From contig NZ_JAGMUO010000048.1 in assembly GCF_019049325.1 (NCBI RefSeq), forward strand, positions 38,174-102,173: a DNA stretch of 64,000 bases. Direction: 5' to 3'. Below the pieces are notes generated by a model that was given only the letters and a program-made list of their open reading frames with translations, was not told where the DNA came from and searched no databases. Made by a program: the position numbers and the translations under genes. This DNA is from Streptomyces sp. AC512_CC834. Its GTDB lineage: Bacteria; Actinomycetota; Actinomycetes; Streptomycetales; Streptomycetaceae. How positions within the stretch are numbered: the first letter of the stretch is position 1; the number at the start of each line of letters is the position of its first letter. This document shows positions 47,847 through 57,707 of this stretch, in pieces.

Positions 47847-50746
47847 GCGCGGCCCGCCTCCGGGCGCGGGGCGGCCCGTTCGATCTGGTGGTCGATACGG
47901 GCGCCGAGGGCCCGCACGATGTCCAGGACGACGCCGAGCACGAGGAGGTAGACCCCGCAGTCGAAGAGGACGGCGGTGGACAGGTGGGCGTCGCCCCACA
48001 CGGGCAGGTGACCGTGCCAGGTCCAGCCGTGCAGCACGGTGCCCTCGCCGAGGCCGCCCAGCGCGGTGCCGGTGGACAGGAACAGGCCTAGGCCGGTGAA
48101 CAGGCCCGGCTTGAAGCGCACGGCGTCGGCGAGTTCGTGCCGCCCGCCGGCGAGATAGCGGGCGATGAAGGCGACGCCGGCGGTCAGGCCCGCGACGAAG
48201 CCGCCGCCGGGCAGGTTCTCCGCGCAGGTCAGCAGGTAGACGGAGAGGACGAGGACGGGGTGGAAGATGAGGCGCGCGACCACTTCCAGGACGACGGAGC
48301 GGCGCTCCGGGGCGAGGGTGGCACTGGCGGCGAGCCAGGTCCGCTCGGGCGCGCCCTCGTCGCCGCTGGGCAGGCCCGCCGATTCGTACGGGGTCGCCCG
48401 CCAGGCGGTGCGCAGTCCGGCGTGCGGGTGGTCGCCGGGCAGCGGCAGTACGGGCTGCTCGGCGCCGTCGGCGCGGCGGTGCAGGTAGATGAGGCTGGTG
48501 ACGCCGATCGCGGCGGCGGCGAGCACCGCGGACTCCCCCATCGTGTCCCAGGCCCGCAGGTCGACGAGGATCGTCGCGACGACGTCCTTCAGTCCGTGGT
48601 GCGCGGTCTCTTCGACCATCGCCGCTCCGGCGCTGTCGGCCCGGCGGTGCCCCGCCATGATCCACAGGACGACGGCGACGGCGGCACCGCCCGCGAGCGC
48701 CACCGGCATCCGCAGCAGGCGCCGCCGCCGGCTGTAGTTCTCCTCGAAGTACACCGGCATCCGGCGCAGCACGAGCACGAAGACGATCATCGAGACGGTC
48801 TCCACGCAGAACTGGGTCAGCGCGAGGTCGGGCGCGCCCTGCGCGACGAAGAGCAGCGCGGTGCCGTATCCGGTGAGGCCGGCGAACACGACGGCCTTCA
48901 TCCGGCGCCGCACGCCCAGGCACAGCAGGGCCGCGGCGCAGGTCAGCAGCGCGACTCCGGCCTGGGTGGGATGGTCCCAGACCCGCGGGGCGGGGACCGC
49001 GGTCCAGGGTTCGTCCACGACGAGCACGGCGAGCTGCCCGGCGAGGACCACGCTCATGGTCGTCACGAGGTAGGCGGGCAGCGAGCCGCGCTGCACGAAT
49101 CCCGTGCACTGCAGGGCGGTGCGCTCCAGGGCGAGCAGCATCCCTCCGAAGACCCGGTCCGCGGAGCGCCACGCGAGCGCCTGGCCGGCCCGCTGGACGC
49201 GGTGCGCGGCGAGGAAGAGCAGGACCCCGCCCGCCCAGGCCGCGCAGGACAGGCCGAGGGCGGGACCCGCCCCGTGCCACAGCGCCAGGTGGTACGGGTG
49301 GGCGGGCGCGGGGAACTGCCCGGCGTAGGTGCCGAGGAGGCCCTGGAGCCAGGACACGCCGGGTCCCAGGACGAGGCAGGCCAGGGCCAGCACGGCGGGC
49401 GGCGTGAGGAAGGCCGCCGGCACGTGGTGTGCGCCGGTGTCGGGGACGCCGGGTTTGCGGGCGAAGGCGCCCCACAGGTAGCGCAGGGTGTAGGCGGTGG
49501 TCAGGGCCGAGCCGACGACGGCCGCGGCGAGTGCCCAGCGGTCGCCGGTGTTCCCGTCCAGGAGCGCTTGGAAGGCGGCCTCCTTGGCGGTGAAGCCCAG
49601 CAGGGGCGGTAGGGCCGCCATGGACGCTCCGGCGATCACGGCGACGGCGCACACGGCGGGCAGCCGGCGCCCGAGTCCGGAGAGTCTGCGCAGGTCGCGG
49701 GTGCCGGTGGCGTGGTCGATGATGCCGGTGACCAGGAAGAGCGGCGCCTTGAACAGGGCGTGCCCGAGGATCATGGCGGTGGCGGCGAGGCCGGTGTCGT
49801 GGCGGCCCGCGCCGGTGAGGACGGTGAGGAAGCCGAGCTGGCTGACGGTTCCGTACGCGAGGACCAGTTTCAGGTCGTTCAGCCGCAGCGCGCGCCAGCC
49901 GCCCAGCAGCATCGTCGCGGCGCCGAGGACGAGCAGGAGCGGGCGCCAGGGCGTGACCTCGGCGAAGGCGGGGGCGAGCCGGGCGACGAGGTAGACGCCG
50001 GCCTTGACCATCGCGGCGGCGTGCAGATAGGCGCTGACCGGGGTGGGGGCGGCCATGGCGTTGGGCAGCCAGAGGCTGAAGGGCCAGATCGCGGACTTGG
50101 AGAGGGCGCCGACGAGGATCAGCACGATCGCCGTGGACAGCGCCGCCGACGGGGGCGGCGGGTCGGCGAGGATCGTCGAGATGCGGTAGGTGCCCGCCTC
50201 GTGGCCCAGGAGCAGGAAGCCGACGAGCATGGTCAGTCCGCCGAGCGCGGTGACCGTCAGGGCCTGCAGGGCGCTGCGCCGGTTCCGCTTGTGGTCGCTG
50301 CTCTGGCCGATCAGCAGGTAGGAGAAGACGGTCGTCAGTTCCCAGAAGATGTAGAGCAGGACGAGGTCGTCGGCGAGGACCAGGCCGAGCATCGCCCCGG
50401 CGAAGGCGAGGAGGTTCCCGGCGAATCTGCCGAGCTGCCGGGAGCGGGCGTCGAAGTAGGAGGCGCAGTAGACCAGGACGAGGGTGCCCACGCCCGCGGC
50501 GAGCAGCACCATGAGTTCGGCGAGGGCGTCCAGCCGGAGCGCCCAGTCCACGTGGTAGGCCGGCAGCCAGGCCCACTCGGTGGTGTCGGCGCCGCCCGCG
50601 GCCGTCGTGCTCCACCGGGTGGCCGCCCAGACGGTCGCCGCGGCGGGCGGCAGGGCCAGCACGAGGAAGGCGCGGGTTCCCCACCGTCGCACCAGCGGTG
50701 CGGCGAACGGCGCGAGCGCGAAGTGGCAGAGGATGAGCGCGGTCAT
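47843..50746 (-). CDS. mnhA: Cation/proton antiporter, fused subunits A and B
   Basis: A 967-residue protein. Residues 1-780 are MnhA, with about 20 helices (VYCASYFDARSRQLGRF; KSAIWPFSLWLPNAMAAPTP; LNDLKLVLAYGTVSQLGFL; TGYGTALLFVAQGAPDLALTQFCVET). Residues 800-950 match MnhB (FHPVLVLSVYLLTCAENLPGGGFVAGL). This A-B fusion is common in actinobacteria. ATG 50746 opens the conserved sequence; the ribosome site is weak, and a TATATC -10-like element lies about 60 bp upstream. First gene of the operon A/B-C-D-E-F-G, which exchanges Na+ or K+ for protons. Confidence 0.92.
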   Translation of the reverse strand: MTALILCHFALAPFAAPLVRRWGTRAFLVLALPPAAATVWAATRWSTTAAGGADTTEWAWLPAYHVDWALRLDALAELMVLLAAGVGTLVLVYCASYFDARSRQLGRFAGNLLAFAGAMLGLVLADDLVLLYIFWELTTVFSYLLIGQSSDHKRNRRSALQALTVTALGGLTMLVGFLLLGHEAGTYRISTILADPPPPSAALSTAIVLILVGALSKSAIWPFSLWLPNAMAAPTPVSAYLHAAAMVKAGVYLVARLAPAFAEVTPWRPLLLVLGAATMLLGGWRALRLNDLKLVLAYGTVSQLGFLTVLTGAGRHDTGLAATAMILGHALFKAPLFLVTGIIDHATGTRDLRRLSGLGRRLPAVCAVAVIAGASMAALPPLLGFTAKEAAFQALLDGNTGDRWALAAAVVGSALTTAYTLRYLWGAFARKPGVPDTGAHHVPAAFLTPPAVLALACLVLGPGVSWLQGLLGTYAGQFPAPAHPYHLALWHGAGPALGLSCAAWAGGVLLFLAAHRVQRAGQALAWRSADRVFGGMLLALERTALQCTGFVQRGSLPAYLVTTMSVVLAGQLAVLVVDEPWTAVPAPRVWDHPTQAGVALLTCAAALLCLGVRRRMKAVVFAGLTGYGTALLFVAQGAPDLALTQFCVETVSMIVFVLVLRRMPVYFEENYSRRRRLLRMPVALAGGAAVAVVLWIMAGHRRADSAGAAMVEETAHHGLKDVVATILVDLRAWDTMGESAVLAAAAIGVTSLIYLHRRADGAEQPVLPLPGDHPHAGLRTAWRATPYESAGLPSGDEGAPERTWLAASATLAPERRSVVLEVVARLIFHPVLVLSVYLLTCAENLPGGGFVAGLTAGVAFIARYLAGGRHELADAVRFKPGLFTGLGLFLSTGTALGGLGEGTVLHGWTWHGHLPVWGDAHLSTAVLFDCGVYLLVLGVVLDIVRALGARIDHQIERAAPRPEAGRA

Positions 50747-50868
50747 GCGGGCCCGCGGGTGGGCGCCCGGGAGGCGGGAGGACAGGACACCCGACAGTGA
50801 TATATCGGGCATCCCGCCTGGGCGTCCAGGCACGCCGCCGGACCGGTGCCGTGCTCACGGCCCGCACG

Positions 50869-50908
50869 TCGAGGGGCGGTCCCGGATATCTCCGAAACCG
50901 CCCCTCGA
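50869..50908 (-). terminator. Terminator downstream of tRNA-Pro (second copy)
   Basis: TCGAGGGGCGGT and its exact complement form a 12-bp stem, with a further CGGA/TCCG stem in the loop. It is 18 bp beyond the tRNA 3' end on the same strand. Confidence 0.85.
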
Positions 50909-50925
50909 ACCGCGACTGTCTCCAG

Positions 50926-50999
<74 letters not shown>

Positions 51000-51104
51000 T
51001 TGCCCGTCTGACCTGGGGTTTCCCCCGGCCGAACGTGCAGGAAAACCATACCGCACTCGGGCCCGTGGTCGCGCATCGCTTTTCGGGGGCTCGGTCCGGC
51101 GGCG

Positions 51105-52448
51105 TCAGCACTTCTGTGTGCGGGACGACTGTGTGCGGGGCGACGCGGCCGGGGTCCCGCCCGACCCGGCCGCGGTGGCGTCGACCCGCACCAGTCCTCG
51201 TACCGCCGGTATCAGGAGCAGCGCCGCGCAGACGGCGAAGCTGGTCGCACCGGCGACGAGCAGTACGTGCTCGGCGCCGAGGGCCGCCGCGGCGGGGCCC
51301 GCGAGTGCCTGGCCGACGGGCATCATCGCGAGCGAGCCCGCCACGTCGTAGGCGTGGATGCGGTTGAGGACGTCGGGCGGGACCTGGGTCTGCACGGTGG
51401 TCGCCCACATCACGCCCCAGAAGGACATGCCGGCCCCGGCGACGGCGGCTCCGCCCGCCATGGCCGGTACGTCGAGCCCGGCCCCGACGCTCGCGGGGAA
51501 GGCGGCGAAGCCGACGAGGGCGATCGCGCCGGCCCGGAGCATGCGGCGGGGCCGCAGCCGCAGAGCGAGGAGCCCGCCGACGACGGTGCCCGCGCCCAGG
51601 GCGGAGTTGACCAGGCCGTAGGCGCGGGGGCCGTGCTCCCGCACGACCTCGGTGGCCACCAGCGGGACGGTCGGGCCCCAGACGGCGATCATGTAGACGC
51701 ACCAGACGGCTATGACGCCCCACAGCCACCGGCGTGCACGGAACTCCCGCCACCCCTCGACGAGGTCGGCGCGGAAGGCCTTCGTCCCCCGCCCGGTGAC
51801 CGCCCGGCTCCCCGGCGCGAGCGGGGGCAGGCGGAGCAGCAGCAGACACAGGGCACTGATGGCGTACGTGGTGGCGTGGGCGGCGAAGACTCCGCCGGGT
51901 GAGGCGAAGCCGACCAGGAGGCCGGCCACCGCGGGGCCCGCGAGCTGGGCGGCGGACTCCGCGACGCGTATCGCGCCGTTGGCGCCCTGGATGTCGGCGG
52001 CGAGCCGGGGCACGGTGCTGGCGACGCCGGGCTGGAAGACGGCGCTCGCGACGCCGTTGACGAAGCCGATGGCGCAGATCTGCCAGAGCACGACGTGGCC
52101 GGAGAAGAACAGCGCGGCGGCCAGGGCCTGGGTGCCGAGCCGCACCAGGTCGGAGCCGATCATCAGTCTGCGGGTGCTGAAGCGGTCGGCGAGGACTCCC
52201 CCGAAGACGACCAGACCGGCGAAGGCGGCGGCCGTCGCGGCCATGGCGAGGCCGACCGCGCCCGCCCCGTACCCGTGCTGGAGCAGGCCGGCGGCGAGGG
52301 CGACGGGCAGCATGGTGTCGCCCAGCCGGGCCACGGCGCGGGCGGTGAAGAACAGCCCGAAGTCCCGCGACCAGACGGCTCGCGCCGCCGTCGGCTTCTC
52401 GCCATGGGGCGCCCGCTCGTCCGTGGGCTGCGACGACGTCCCGGCCAT
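51105..52448 (-). CDS. MFS transporter (DHA3/EntS-like exporter)
   Basis: A 447-residue, 12-helix facilitator. FGGVLADRFSTRRLMIGSDLVR is the loop 2-3 motif of the DHA3 group, and PGVASTVPRLAADIQGANGAIRVAES is also characteristic. ATG 52448 follows GGGGAG; a longer frame upstream is Arg/Gly-rich and not conserved-looking. Members export macrolides or siderophores; no biosynthetic cluster is adjacent, so substrate is unknown. Confidence 0.88.
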   Translation of the reverse strand: MAGTSSQPTDERAPHGEKPTAARAVWSRDFGLFFTARAVARLGDTMLPVALAAGLLQHGYGAGAVGLAMAATAAAFAGLVVFGGVLADRFSTRRLMIGSDLVRLGTQALAAALFFSGHVVLWQICAIGFVNGVASAVFQPGVASTVPRLAADIQGANGAIRVAESAAQLAGPAVAGLLVGFASPGGVFAAHATTYAISALCLLLLRLPPLAPGSRAVTGRGTKAFRADLVEGWREFRARRWLWGVIAVWCVYMIAVWGPTVPLVATEVVREHGPRAYGLVNSALGAGTVVGGLLALRLRPRRMLRAGAIALVGFAAFPASVGAGLDVPAMAGGAAVAGAGMSFWGVMWATTVQTQVPPDVLNRIHAYDVAGSLAMMPVGQALAGPAAAALGAEHVLLVAGATSFAVCAALLLIPAVRGLVRVDATAAGSGGTPAASPRTQSSRTQKC

Positions 52449-52613
52449 CCCGCGCTCTCCCCTCCCCGGCCGACCCGTCGGCCACCCGCCTCGCACCGCC
52501 CCCTGCGGTCCCGCTCCCGTCGTACGTCCGACGGCCGGAACCCCCCGACGGCACCGGCTGCCACGCACGTCTTCGGATCATGCCACGGGGCACTGACAAC
52601 GCCCGAGGGGTTT

Positions 52614-52973
52614 TCAGCCCCCGGTCGGCAGCCCCAGCCGGGGGTGGGCCTCCAGCAGCCGGGTCGGGGCCGCCTGGCGCCAGGAGTCGGCGAGGATGTC
52701 GCGCAGTTCGCCCTCGCCCTCCACGGCGGCGAGCCGGGCCCGCACCCAGGCGAACTGGGCCTCGTGGCCGGCGATCCAGAACTTGTCCGGCTCGGCCAGC
52801 ACCAGTTCGTCGCGTTCCTCCTTCGGGCAGCGCACCGCGAGGGAGGTCTCGTCCTCGGGCAGCGTCGCGAACATCTTCCCCGCGACCCGGAAGGTGGGCA
52901 TGTTCCAGGCGGTCTTCTCCGTCGTGTCCGGCAGGGACAGGGCGATACGGCGTACGTCTTCTGCGTCCGGCAT
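52614..52973 (-). CDS. MmcQ/YjbR-family protein
   Basis: A 119-residue protein (127 if a GTG at 52997 is used) of the YjbR double-wing fold: VRRIALSLPDTTEKTAWNMPTFRVAGKMFATL is the family signature region, residues about 7-38, with SLAVRCPKEERDEL following. Likely binds DNA or acts as a small binding protein. No neighbours share its strand closely; it is 84 bp from the LysR gene. Confidence 0.85.
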   Translation of the reverse strand: MPDAEDVRRIALSLPDTTEKTAWNMPTFRVAGKMFATLPEDETSLAVRCPKEERDELVLAEPDKFWIAGHEAQFAWVRARLAAVEGEGELRDILADSWRQAAPTRLLEAHPRLGLPTGG

Positions 52974-53080
52974 GTCAGGCACGGTAACCGCCGCCACTGA
53001 CAGTCACCCGGTGCCGTCGGGTGCGCCGTCCCCCGGGCCGCCGGCCCGCCGGCCCGCACCGCGACCTGCTTGGAGAAACC

Positions 53081-53983
53081 TCACGCCCGGGCCGCCTCAC
53101 CGAGCGCGTCGAGGACCGGGCGGATCAGCGGGTGTTCCTCGGCCCCCCGGCGTACGGCCGCGAAGACGCGGCGGGTGGGCGCGACCCCGTCGACCGGGCG
53201 GACGACCACGCCGGTGAGGTCGGTGCCGTGCAGGGCCGAGCGCGGCACGAGCGCCACCCCGGCGTCGGCCGCGGCGAGGGACACCACCGCGCGGAAGTCG
53301 TCCGAGGAGTGTTCGAGTCGGGGCTGGAACCCGGCGTTCTCGCAGGCCAGCACGACCACGTCGTGGCACGGATTGCCCGGGTAGGGGCCGATCCAGGGGT
53401 CCTTGGCCAGCTCCGCGAGGGGCACCTCGTCGGCGTCGGCGAGGCGGTGGGCCACCGGGACGACCGCGTCGAAGGGCTCGGCGTACAGGGAGACGTGGGT
53501 CAGCCGCGGATCGTCGGCGGACGGCGCCCCGCGGTACTCGACGGCGACGGCCACGTCGACCTGCCGGTCGAGGACCATCGGCAGACTGGCGTCGCCCTCC
53601 GCGTCCTGGACGCGCAGGCGGATGCCGGGCGCCGACGCAGCGAGGCGGGCCAGGGCGGGCGCGACGACGAGGGCGATGCCGGTCGCGAAGGAGGCGACCG
53701 TGACCGTGCCGGCCGCGCCCGAGCTGTACGCGGCCAGCTCGGCCTCCGCCCGCTCGAGCTGGGCGAGGACGGCGTTGGTGTGGCTGAGCAGGATCTCGCC
53801 GGCCGGGGTCAGCCGTACGCCCTTGGCACCGCGCTCGACCAGGCGGTGCCCGGTCTCCTGCTCCAGGGCGGCCAACTGCTGGGAGACCGCCGACGGCGTG
53901 AGGTACAGCGCGGCGGCAGCCGCCGTCACGGTGCGGTGGTCCGCCACCGCTCGGAGGATGTGCAGCCGCCGCGCTTCGATCAC
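53081..53983 (-). CDS. LysR-family transcriptional regulator
   Basis: A 300-residue LysR protein with N-terminal helix-turn-helix (VTAAAAALYLTPSAVSQQLAAL, about 19-40) and a C-terminal effector domain (TVASFATGIALVVAPALARL). The start is GTG 53983. It is transcribed in the same direction as tdh-kbl and lies 35 bp after kbl, so it may regulate threonine degradation. This is an inference from position. Confidence 0.92.
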   Translation of the reverse strand: MIEARRLHILRAVADHRTVTAAAAALYLTPSAVSQQLAALEQETGHRLVERGAKGVRLTPAGEILLSHTNAVLAQLERAEAELAAYSSGAAGTVTVASFATGIALVVAPALARLAASAPGIRLRVQDAEGDASLPMVLDRQVDVAVAVEYRGAPSADDPRLTHVSLYAEPFDAVVPVAHRLADADEVPLAELAKDPWIGPYPGNPCHDVVVLACENAGFQPRLEHSSDDFRAVVSLAAADAGVALVPRSALHGTDLTGVVVRPVDGVAPTRRVFAAVRRGAEEHPLIRPVLDALGEAARA

Positions 53984-54017
53984 GGGATCGATTCTCTCAG
54001 GTCACGTCGCCGGACGT

Positions 54018-55211
54018 TCAGGCGGCGAGCTGCTCCCGCGCCGCCACGAAGGCGTCCACCGCGCGGTTCACGTCGTCCGTCGAGTGGGCGGCGGACAACT
54101 GCACACGGATGCGGGCCTTGTCCTGCGGCACGACCGGGTAGGAGAAGCCGATGACGTAGACGCCGCGCTCCAGGAGCAGCTCCGCCATGCGGCCCGCCTT
54201 CGACGCGTCGCCGATCATGACGGGCGCGATGGCGTGGTCGCCGGGGAGGATGTCGAAGCCCTCCTCGGTCATCCGGCCGCGGAACAGGGCGGTGTTCTCG
54301 GCGAGCCGGACGCGCAGGTCGTCGGCCGACTCCAGCAGGTCGAGCACCTTGAGGGAAGCGGCGGCGATCACCGGGGCCAGCGTGTTGGAGAAGAGGTACG
54401 GCCTCGACCGCTGGCGCAGCAGGGCGACGATCTCGGCGCGGGCCGCGACGTAGCCGCCGGAGGCGCCGCCCAGCGCCTTGCCGAGCGTGCCGGTGATGAT
54501 GTCGACGCGGTCCATGACGCCGTGCAGTTCGGGGGTGCCGCGCCCGCCGGGGCCGACGAAGCCGACGGCGTGCGAGTCGTCGACCATGACCATGGCGTCG
54601 TAGCGGTCGGCGAGGTCGCAGATGTCGGCGAGCGGGGCGACGTAGCCGTCCATGGAGAAGACGCCGTCGGTGACGATCAGCTTGCGGCGGGCCTCGCCGG
54701 CGGCCTTGAGCTGCGCCTCCAGGTCGGCCATGTCGCGGTTGGCGTAGCGGAAGCGGCGGGCCTTGCTGAGGCGGATGCCGTCGATGATCGAGGCGTGGTT
54801 GAGGGCGTCGGAGATCACCGCGTCCTCGGGGCCGAGGAGGGTCTCGAAGACGCCGCCGTTGGCGTCGAAGCAGGAGGAGTAGAGGATCGTGTCCTCCTGG
54901 CCGAGGAACGCGGCCAGCCGGGCCTCCAGTTCCTTGTGCACCTCCTGGGTGCCGCAGATGAAGCGCACGGACGCCATGCCGTAGCCCCAGCGGTCCAGCG
55001 CCTCGTGGGCGGCGGCGACGACCTCGGGGTGGTCGGCGAGGCCGAGGTAGTTGTTGGCGCAGAAGTTGAGGACCTCACCCGGGCGGCCGCCGGCGGTGAC
55101 GGCGACGGTCGCGGACTGCGGGGTGCCGATCACGCGCTCGGGCTTGTGCAGGCCGGCGGCGCGGATCTCGTCGAGGGTGGCGCGCAGGTCGTCGCGCACG
55201 GAGTCGAACAT
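54018..55211 (-). CDS. kbl: Glycine C-acetyltransferase (2-amino-3-ketobutyrate CoA ligase)
   Basis: A 397-residue PLP enzyme of the alpha-oxoamine synthase family. VDDSHAVGFVG gives Asp211/His214, and TGTLGKALGGASGG gives the Schiff-base Lys245. Length and motif positions match E. coli Kbl within one residue. It splits 2-amino-3-oxobutyrate with CoA into glycine and acetyl-CoA. It is 61 bp after tdh. Confidence 0.95.
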   Translation of the reverse strand: MFDSVRDDLRATLDEIRAAGLHKPERVIGTPQSATVAVTAGGRPGEVLNFCANNYLGLADHPEVVAAAHEALDRWGYGMASVRFICGTQEVHKELEARLAAFLGQEDTILYSSCFDANGGVFETLLGPEDAVISDALNHASIIDGIRLSKARRFRYANRDMADLEAQLKAAGEARRKLIVTDGVFSMDGYVAPLADICDLADRYDAMVMVDDSHAVGFVGPGGRGTPELHGVMDRVDIITGTLGKALGGASGGYVAARAEIVALLRQRSRPYLFSNTLAPVIAAASLKVLDLLESADDLRVRLAENTALFRGRMTEEGFDILPGDHAIAPVMIGDASKAGRMAELLLERGVYVIGFSYPVVPQDKARIRVQLSAAHSTDDVNRAVDAFVAAREQLAA

Positions 55212-55272
55212 CTCTGAAGCTCCTAGGAGTACGTACGTGTGGGCGCGCTGGCTTACGCGGTCCAGCGGTGGC

Positions 55273-56301
55273 TTACGCGGTCCAGTCGAGGACGACCTTG
55301 CCGCCCTTGCCGCCGGCCGCGTCGGCGAACGCGGCCTCGAAGTCGCGGTGGGAGTACCGGCCGGTGATCACGGGGGCGAGGTCGAGGCCGCCCTCGAGCA
55401 GCACCGACATGGCGTACCAGGTCTCGAACATCTCGCGGCCGTAGATGCCCTTGACGGTGATCATCGAGGTGACGATCCGGGCCCAGTCGACCGCGAACTC
55501 CTCGGACGGCAGGCCGAGCATCGCGATCCGGCCGCCGTGCGTCATGTTGGCGATCATGTCGCGCATGGCCTCGGGGCGGCCGGACATCTCCAGGCCGATG
55601 TCGAAGCCCTCACGCAGGCCCAGCTCGCGCTGCCCGTCGGCGATGGCCGACTTCGACACGTTCAGGGCGAGGCTCGCGCCGATCTTGCGGGCGAGGTCGA
55701 GACGCTCCTCGCTCACGTCGGTGATCACGACGTTGCGCGCCCCGGCGTGCCGGGCCACGGCGGCGGCCATCAGGCCGATCGGTCCGGCGCCGGTGATGAG
55801 CACGTCCTCGCCGACCAGCGGGAAGGTCAGGGCGGTGTGCACGGCGTTGCCGAACGGGTCGAAGATCGCGGCGACGTCCAGGTCGACGGGGACGCGGTGC
55901 ACCCAGACGTTGGTGGCGGGCAGGGACACGTATTCGGCGAACGCCCCGTCCCGGCCGACGCCGAGACCGACCGTGGCCCGGCACAGGTGACGCCGTCCGG
56001 CCAGGCAGTTGCGGCACTTGCCGCACACCAGATGGCCCTCGCCGCTGACCCGGTCACCGGCCTTGATGTCGGTGACGTCCCGGCCGGTGTCGACGACCTC
56101 GCCGACGAACTCGTGCCCGACGACGAGCGGGGTGCGGATGGTCTGCCGTGCCCAGCCGTCCCAGGCCCGGATGTGCAGGTCGGTGCCGCAGATGCCGGTG
56201 CGCAGCACCTTGATGAGTACGTCACCGGGTCCGACGACCGGCTCGGGTACGTCCGCGAGCCGGAGCCCGGGCTCCGCCTTCTCCTTGACCAGCGCCTTCA
56301 A
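55273..56301 (-). CDS. tdh: L-threonine 3-dehydrogenase
   Basis: A 342-residue zinc medium-chain dehydrogenase. Catalytic zinc ligands are Cys38 (GICGTDLH) and His63-Glu64 (VGHEFVG). Structural zinc is bound by Cys93, Cys96, Cys99 and Cys107, the same numbers as in the E. coli enzyme. NAD site: GAGPIGLMAAAVARHAGA. The TTG start at 56301 has AGGAG 8 bp upstream and aligns with the usual MKAL start; longer readings are spurious. It makes 2-amino-3-oxobutyrate for Kbl. Confidence 0.95.
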   Translation of the reverse strand: MKALVKEKAEPGLRLADVPEPVVGPGDVLIKVLRTGICGTDLHIRAWDGWARQTIRTPLVVGHEFVGEVVDTGRDVTDIKAGDRVSGEGHLVCGKCRNCLAGRRHLCRATVGLGVGRDGAFAEYVSLPATNVWVHRVPVDLDVAAIFDPFGNAVHTALTFPLVGEDVLITGAGPIGLMAAAVARHAGARNVVITDVSEERLDLARKIGASLALNVSKSAIADGQRELGLREGFDIGLEMSGRPEAMRDMIANMTHGGRIAMLGLPSEEFAVDWARIVTSMITVKGIYGREMFETWYAMSVLLEGGLDLAPVITGRYSHRDFEAAFADAAGGKGGKVVLDWTA

Positions 56302-56505
56302 CTGAACGGCTCCTGACGGGGTGGGGTCCCGGCGGTGGGCATGCCGAAGCGGCCCGCGTCCGGGGAGGGGAGGGGAATCGCACAGCAATCTGCCGTACGA
56401 CACCGCCCCGGGTCCATCGAGCCTTTCTTAAGCCCCGTCGCAGCTTTCCTTCACGCCGCCCGCGAGGGTCTGCCGCCGCTCACAGGAGAGCCCGTCTGCC
56501 ACCCC

Positions 56506-57081
56506 TCACAGGGGGAGCCCGTCCTCCGCGCTGCGCTCGATGCGCCGTACGAGGTCGGCCGCCGTCGACTTGATCGTCGCCAGGCCCGCCGTCCCCCAGG
56601 TCCGGGGCTGTATGTCGGCGGCGGACACCGTGCCGAGGACCGTCCCCGTACTGTCGATGAGCGGGGCACCGAGGTAGGAGCGGATGCCGAACTCGTCGAC
56701 GACGGGGTTGCCCGCGAAGCGCGGGTAGTCGCGCACGTCCTCCAGGACCAGGGCCTTGCGCCGGACCACCACATGGGGGCAGAAGCCGTGGTCGCGGGGC
56801 TGGACCCGGCGGAACTCGGGACTGGTGCCGTCCCCGCGCGTCACCGGCGGGACCTCCGGCACCCTGAGGCCCGCGAAGAACTGCCCGCCCTCGACCAGGA
56901 AGTTGACCATCCCGTACGGCGCCTCGGCGAGGCCCGCGAGGTGGGCGGCGAAGGCGTCCAGGGCCGGGTCGGGCCGTTCCGCCAGACCGAGCCGGCGCAG
57001 TCGTCGCACCCGGGCGGGGGCCTCCCGGTCCTCGGGGGTGAGCAGCAGACGTCCGGTCGGGCGCGGTGGGTCGTAGCTCAT
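56506..57081 (-). CDS. GAF-domain protein at the end of the conservon
   Basis: A 191-residue protein with a GAF domain over about residues 35-180 (EAPYGMVNFLVEGGQFFAGL; HGFCPHVVVRRKALVLEDVRDYPRF; SYLGAPLIDSTGTVLGTVSAAD). The ATG overlaps the cvnD stop (ATGA). Conservons often end in a cytochrome P450; here that place is taken by a sensor-type domain, which might supply a ligand or redox input to CvnD. Cys and His in HGFCPH could bind haem or metal, but this is only a possibility. Confidence 0.88.
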   Translation of the reverse strand: MSYDPPRPTGRLLLTPEDREAPARVRRLRRLGLAERPDPALDAFAAHLAGLAEAPYGMVNFLVEGGQFFAGLRVPEVPPVTRGDGTSPEFRRVQPRDHGFCPHVVVRRKALVLEDVRDYPRFAGNPVVDEFGIRSYLGAPLIDSTGTVLGTVSAADIQPRTWGTAGLATIKSTAADLVRRIERSAEDGLPL

Positions 57082-57707
57082 GGGCGGGCTCCGGCACCGA
57101 ACCCCGATGTGGGGGCCGGGGTGTGGGCGATGAGGTGGCGTACGAGGGTGAGCAGCGTCTGTACGCCGGAACTGGAGATCCGGGCGTCGCAGCGCACGAT
57201 CGGGATCTCGGGGTGGAGGTCCATGGCCGCGCGCACCTCCTCGGGGTCGTAGCGGTAGGAGCCGTCGAACTCGTTGATCGCGACGATGAAGCCGAGTCCG
57301 CGCTCCTCGAAGAAGTCGACGGCCGCGAAGGACTCCTCCAGACGGCGGGTGTCGGCGATGATCACCGCCCCGAGGGCGCCCTCGCACAGTTCGTCCCACA
57401 TGAACCAGAAGCGTTCCTGGCCGGGCGTTCCGAACAGGTACAGGACGTGTTCGGCGTCGAGGGTGATGCGGCCGAAGTCCATGGCCACGGTCGTTTCAAG
57501 TTTGTTCTCGATTCCGTCGAGGTTGTCGGTCGCGGCGCTGACCGTGGTGAGCAGTTCCTCCGTGCTCAGCGGCGCGATCTCGCTGACGGCGCCGACAAGG
57601 GTCGTCTTGCCGACACCGAATCCGCCCGCCACGAGGATCTTCAGGGCGGTGGGGAACGGGTCGGCGCCTTCGCCGTGGGCGTGGTCAGAGCTGTCGTCGT
57701 AGTCCAT
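57078..57707 (-). CDS. cvnD: Conservon G-protein-like ATP/GTP-binding protein
   Basis: A 209-residue Ras-like small GTPase of the CvnD group. P-loop GGFGVGKTT (28-36), switch region ETTVAMDFGRI, Walker B-type VLYLFGTPGQERFWF, and NEFDG in place of NKxD. ATG at 57707. It overlaps cvnC by 23 bp. With CvnA, B and C it forms a membrane-associated signalling complex. Confidence 0.93.
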   Translation of the reverse strand: MDYDDSSDHAHGEGADPFPTALKILVAGGFGVGKTTLVGAVSEIAPLSTEELLTTVSAATDNLDGIENKLETTVAMDFGRITLDAEHVLYLFGTPGQERFWFMWDELCEGALGAVIIADTRRLEESFAAVDFFEERGLGFIVAINEFDGSYRYDPEEVRAAMDLHPEIPIVRCDARISSSGVQTLLTLVRHLIAHTPAPTSGFGAGARP

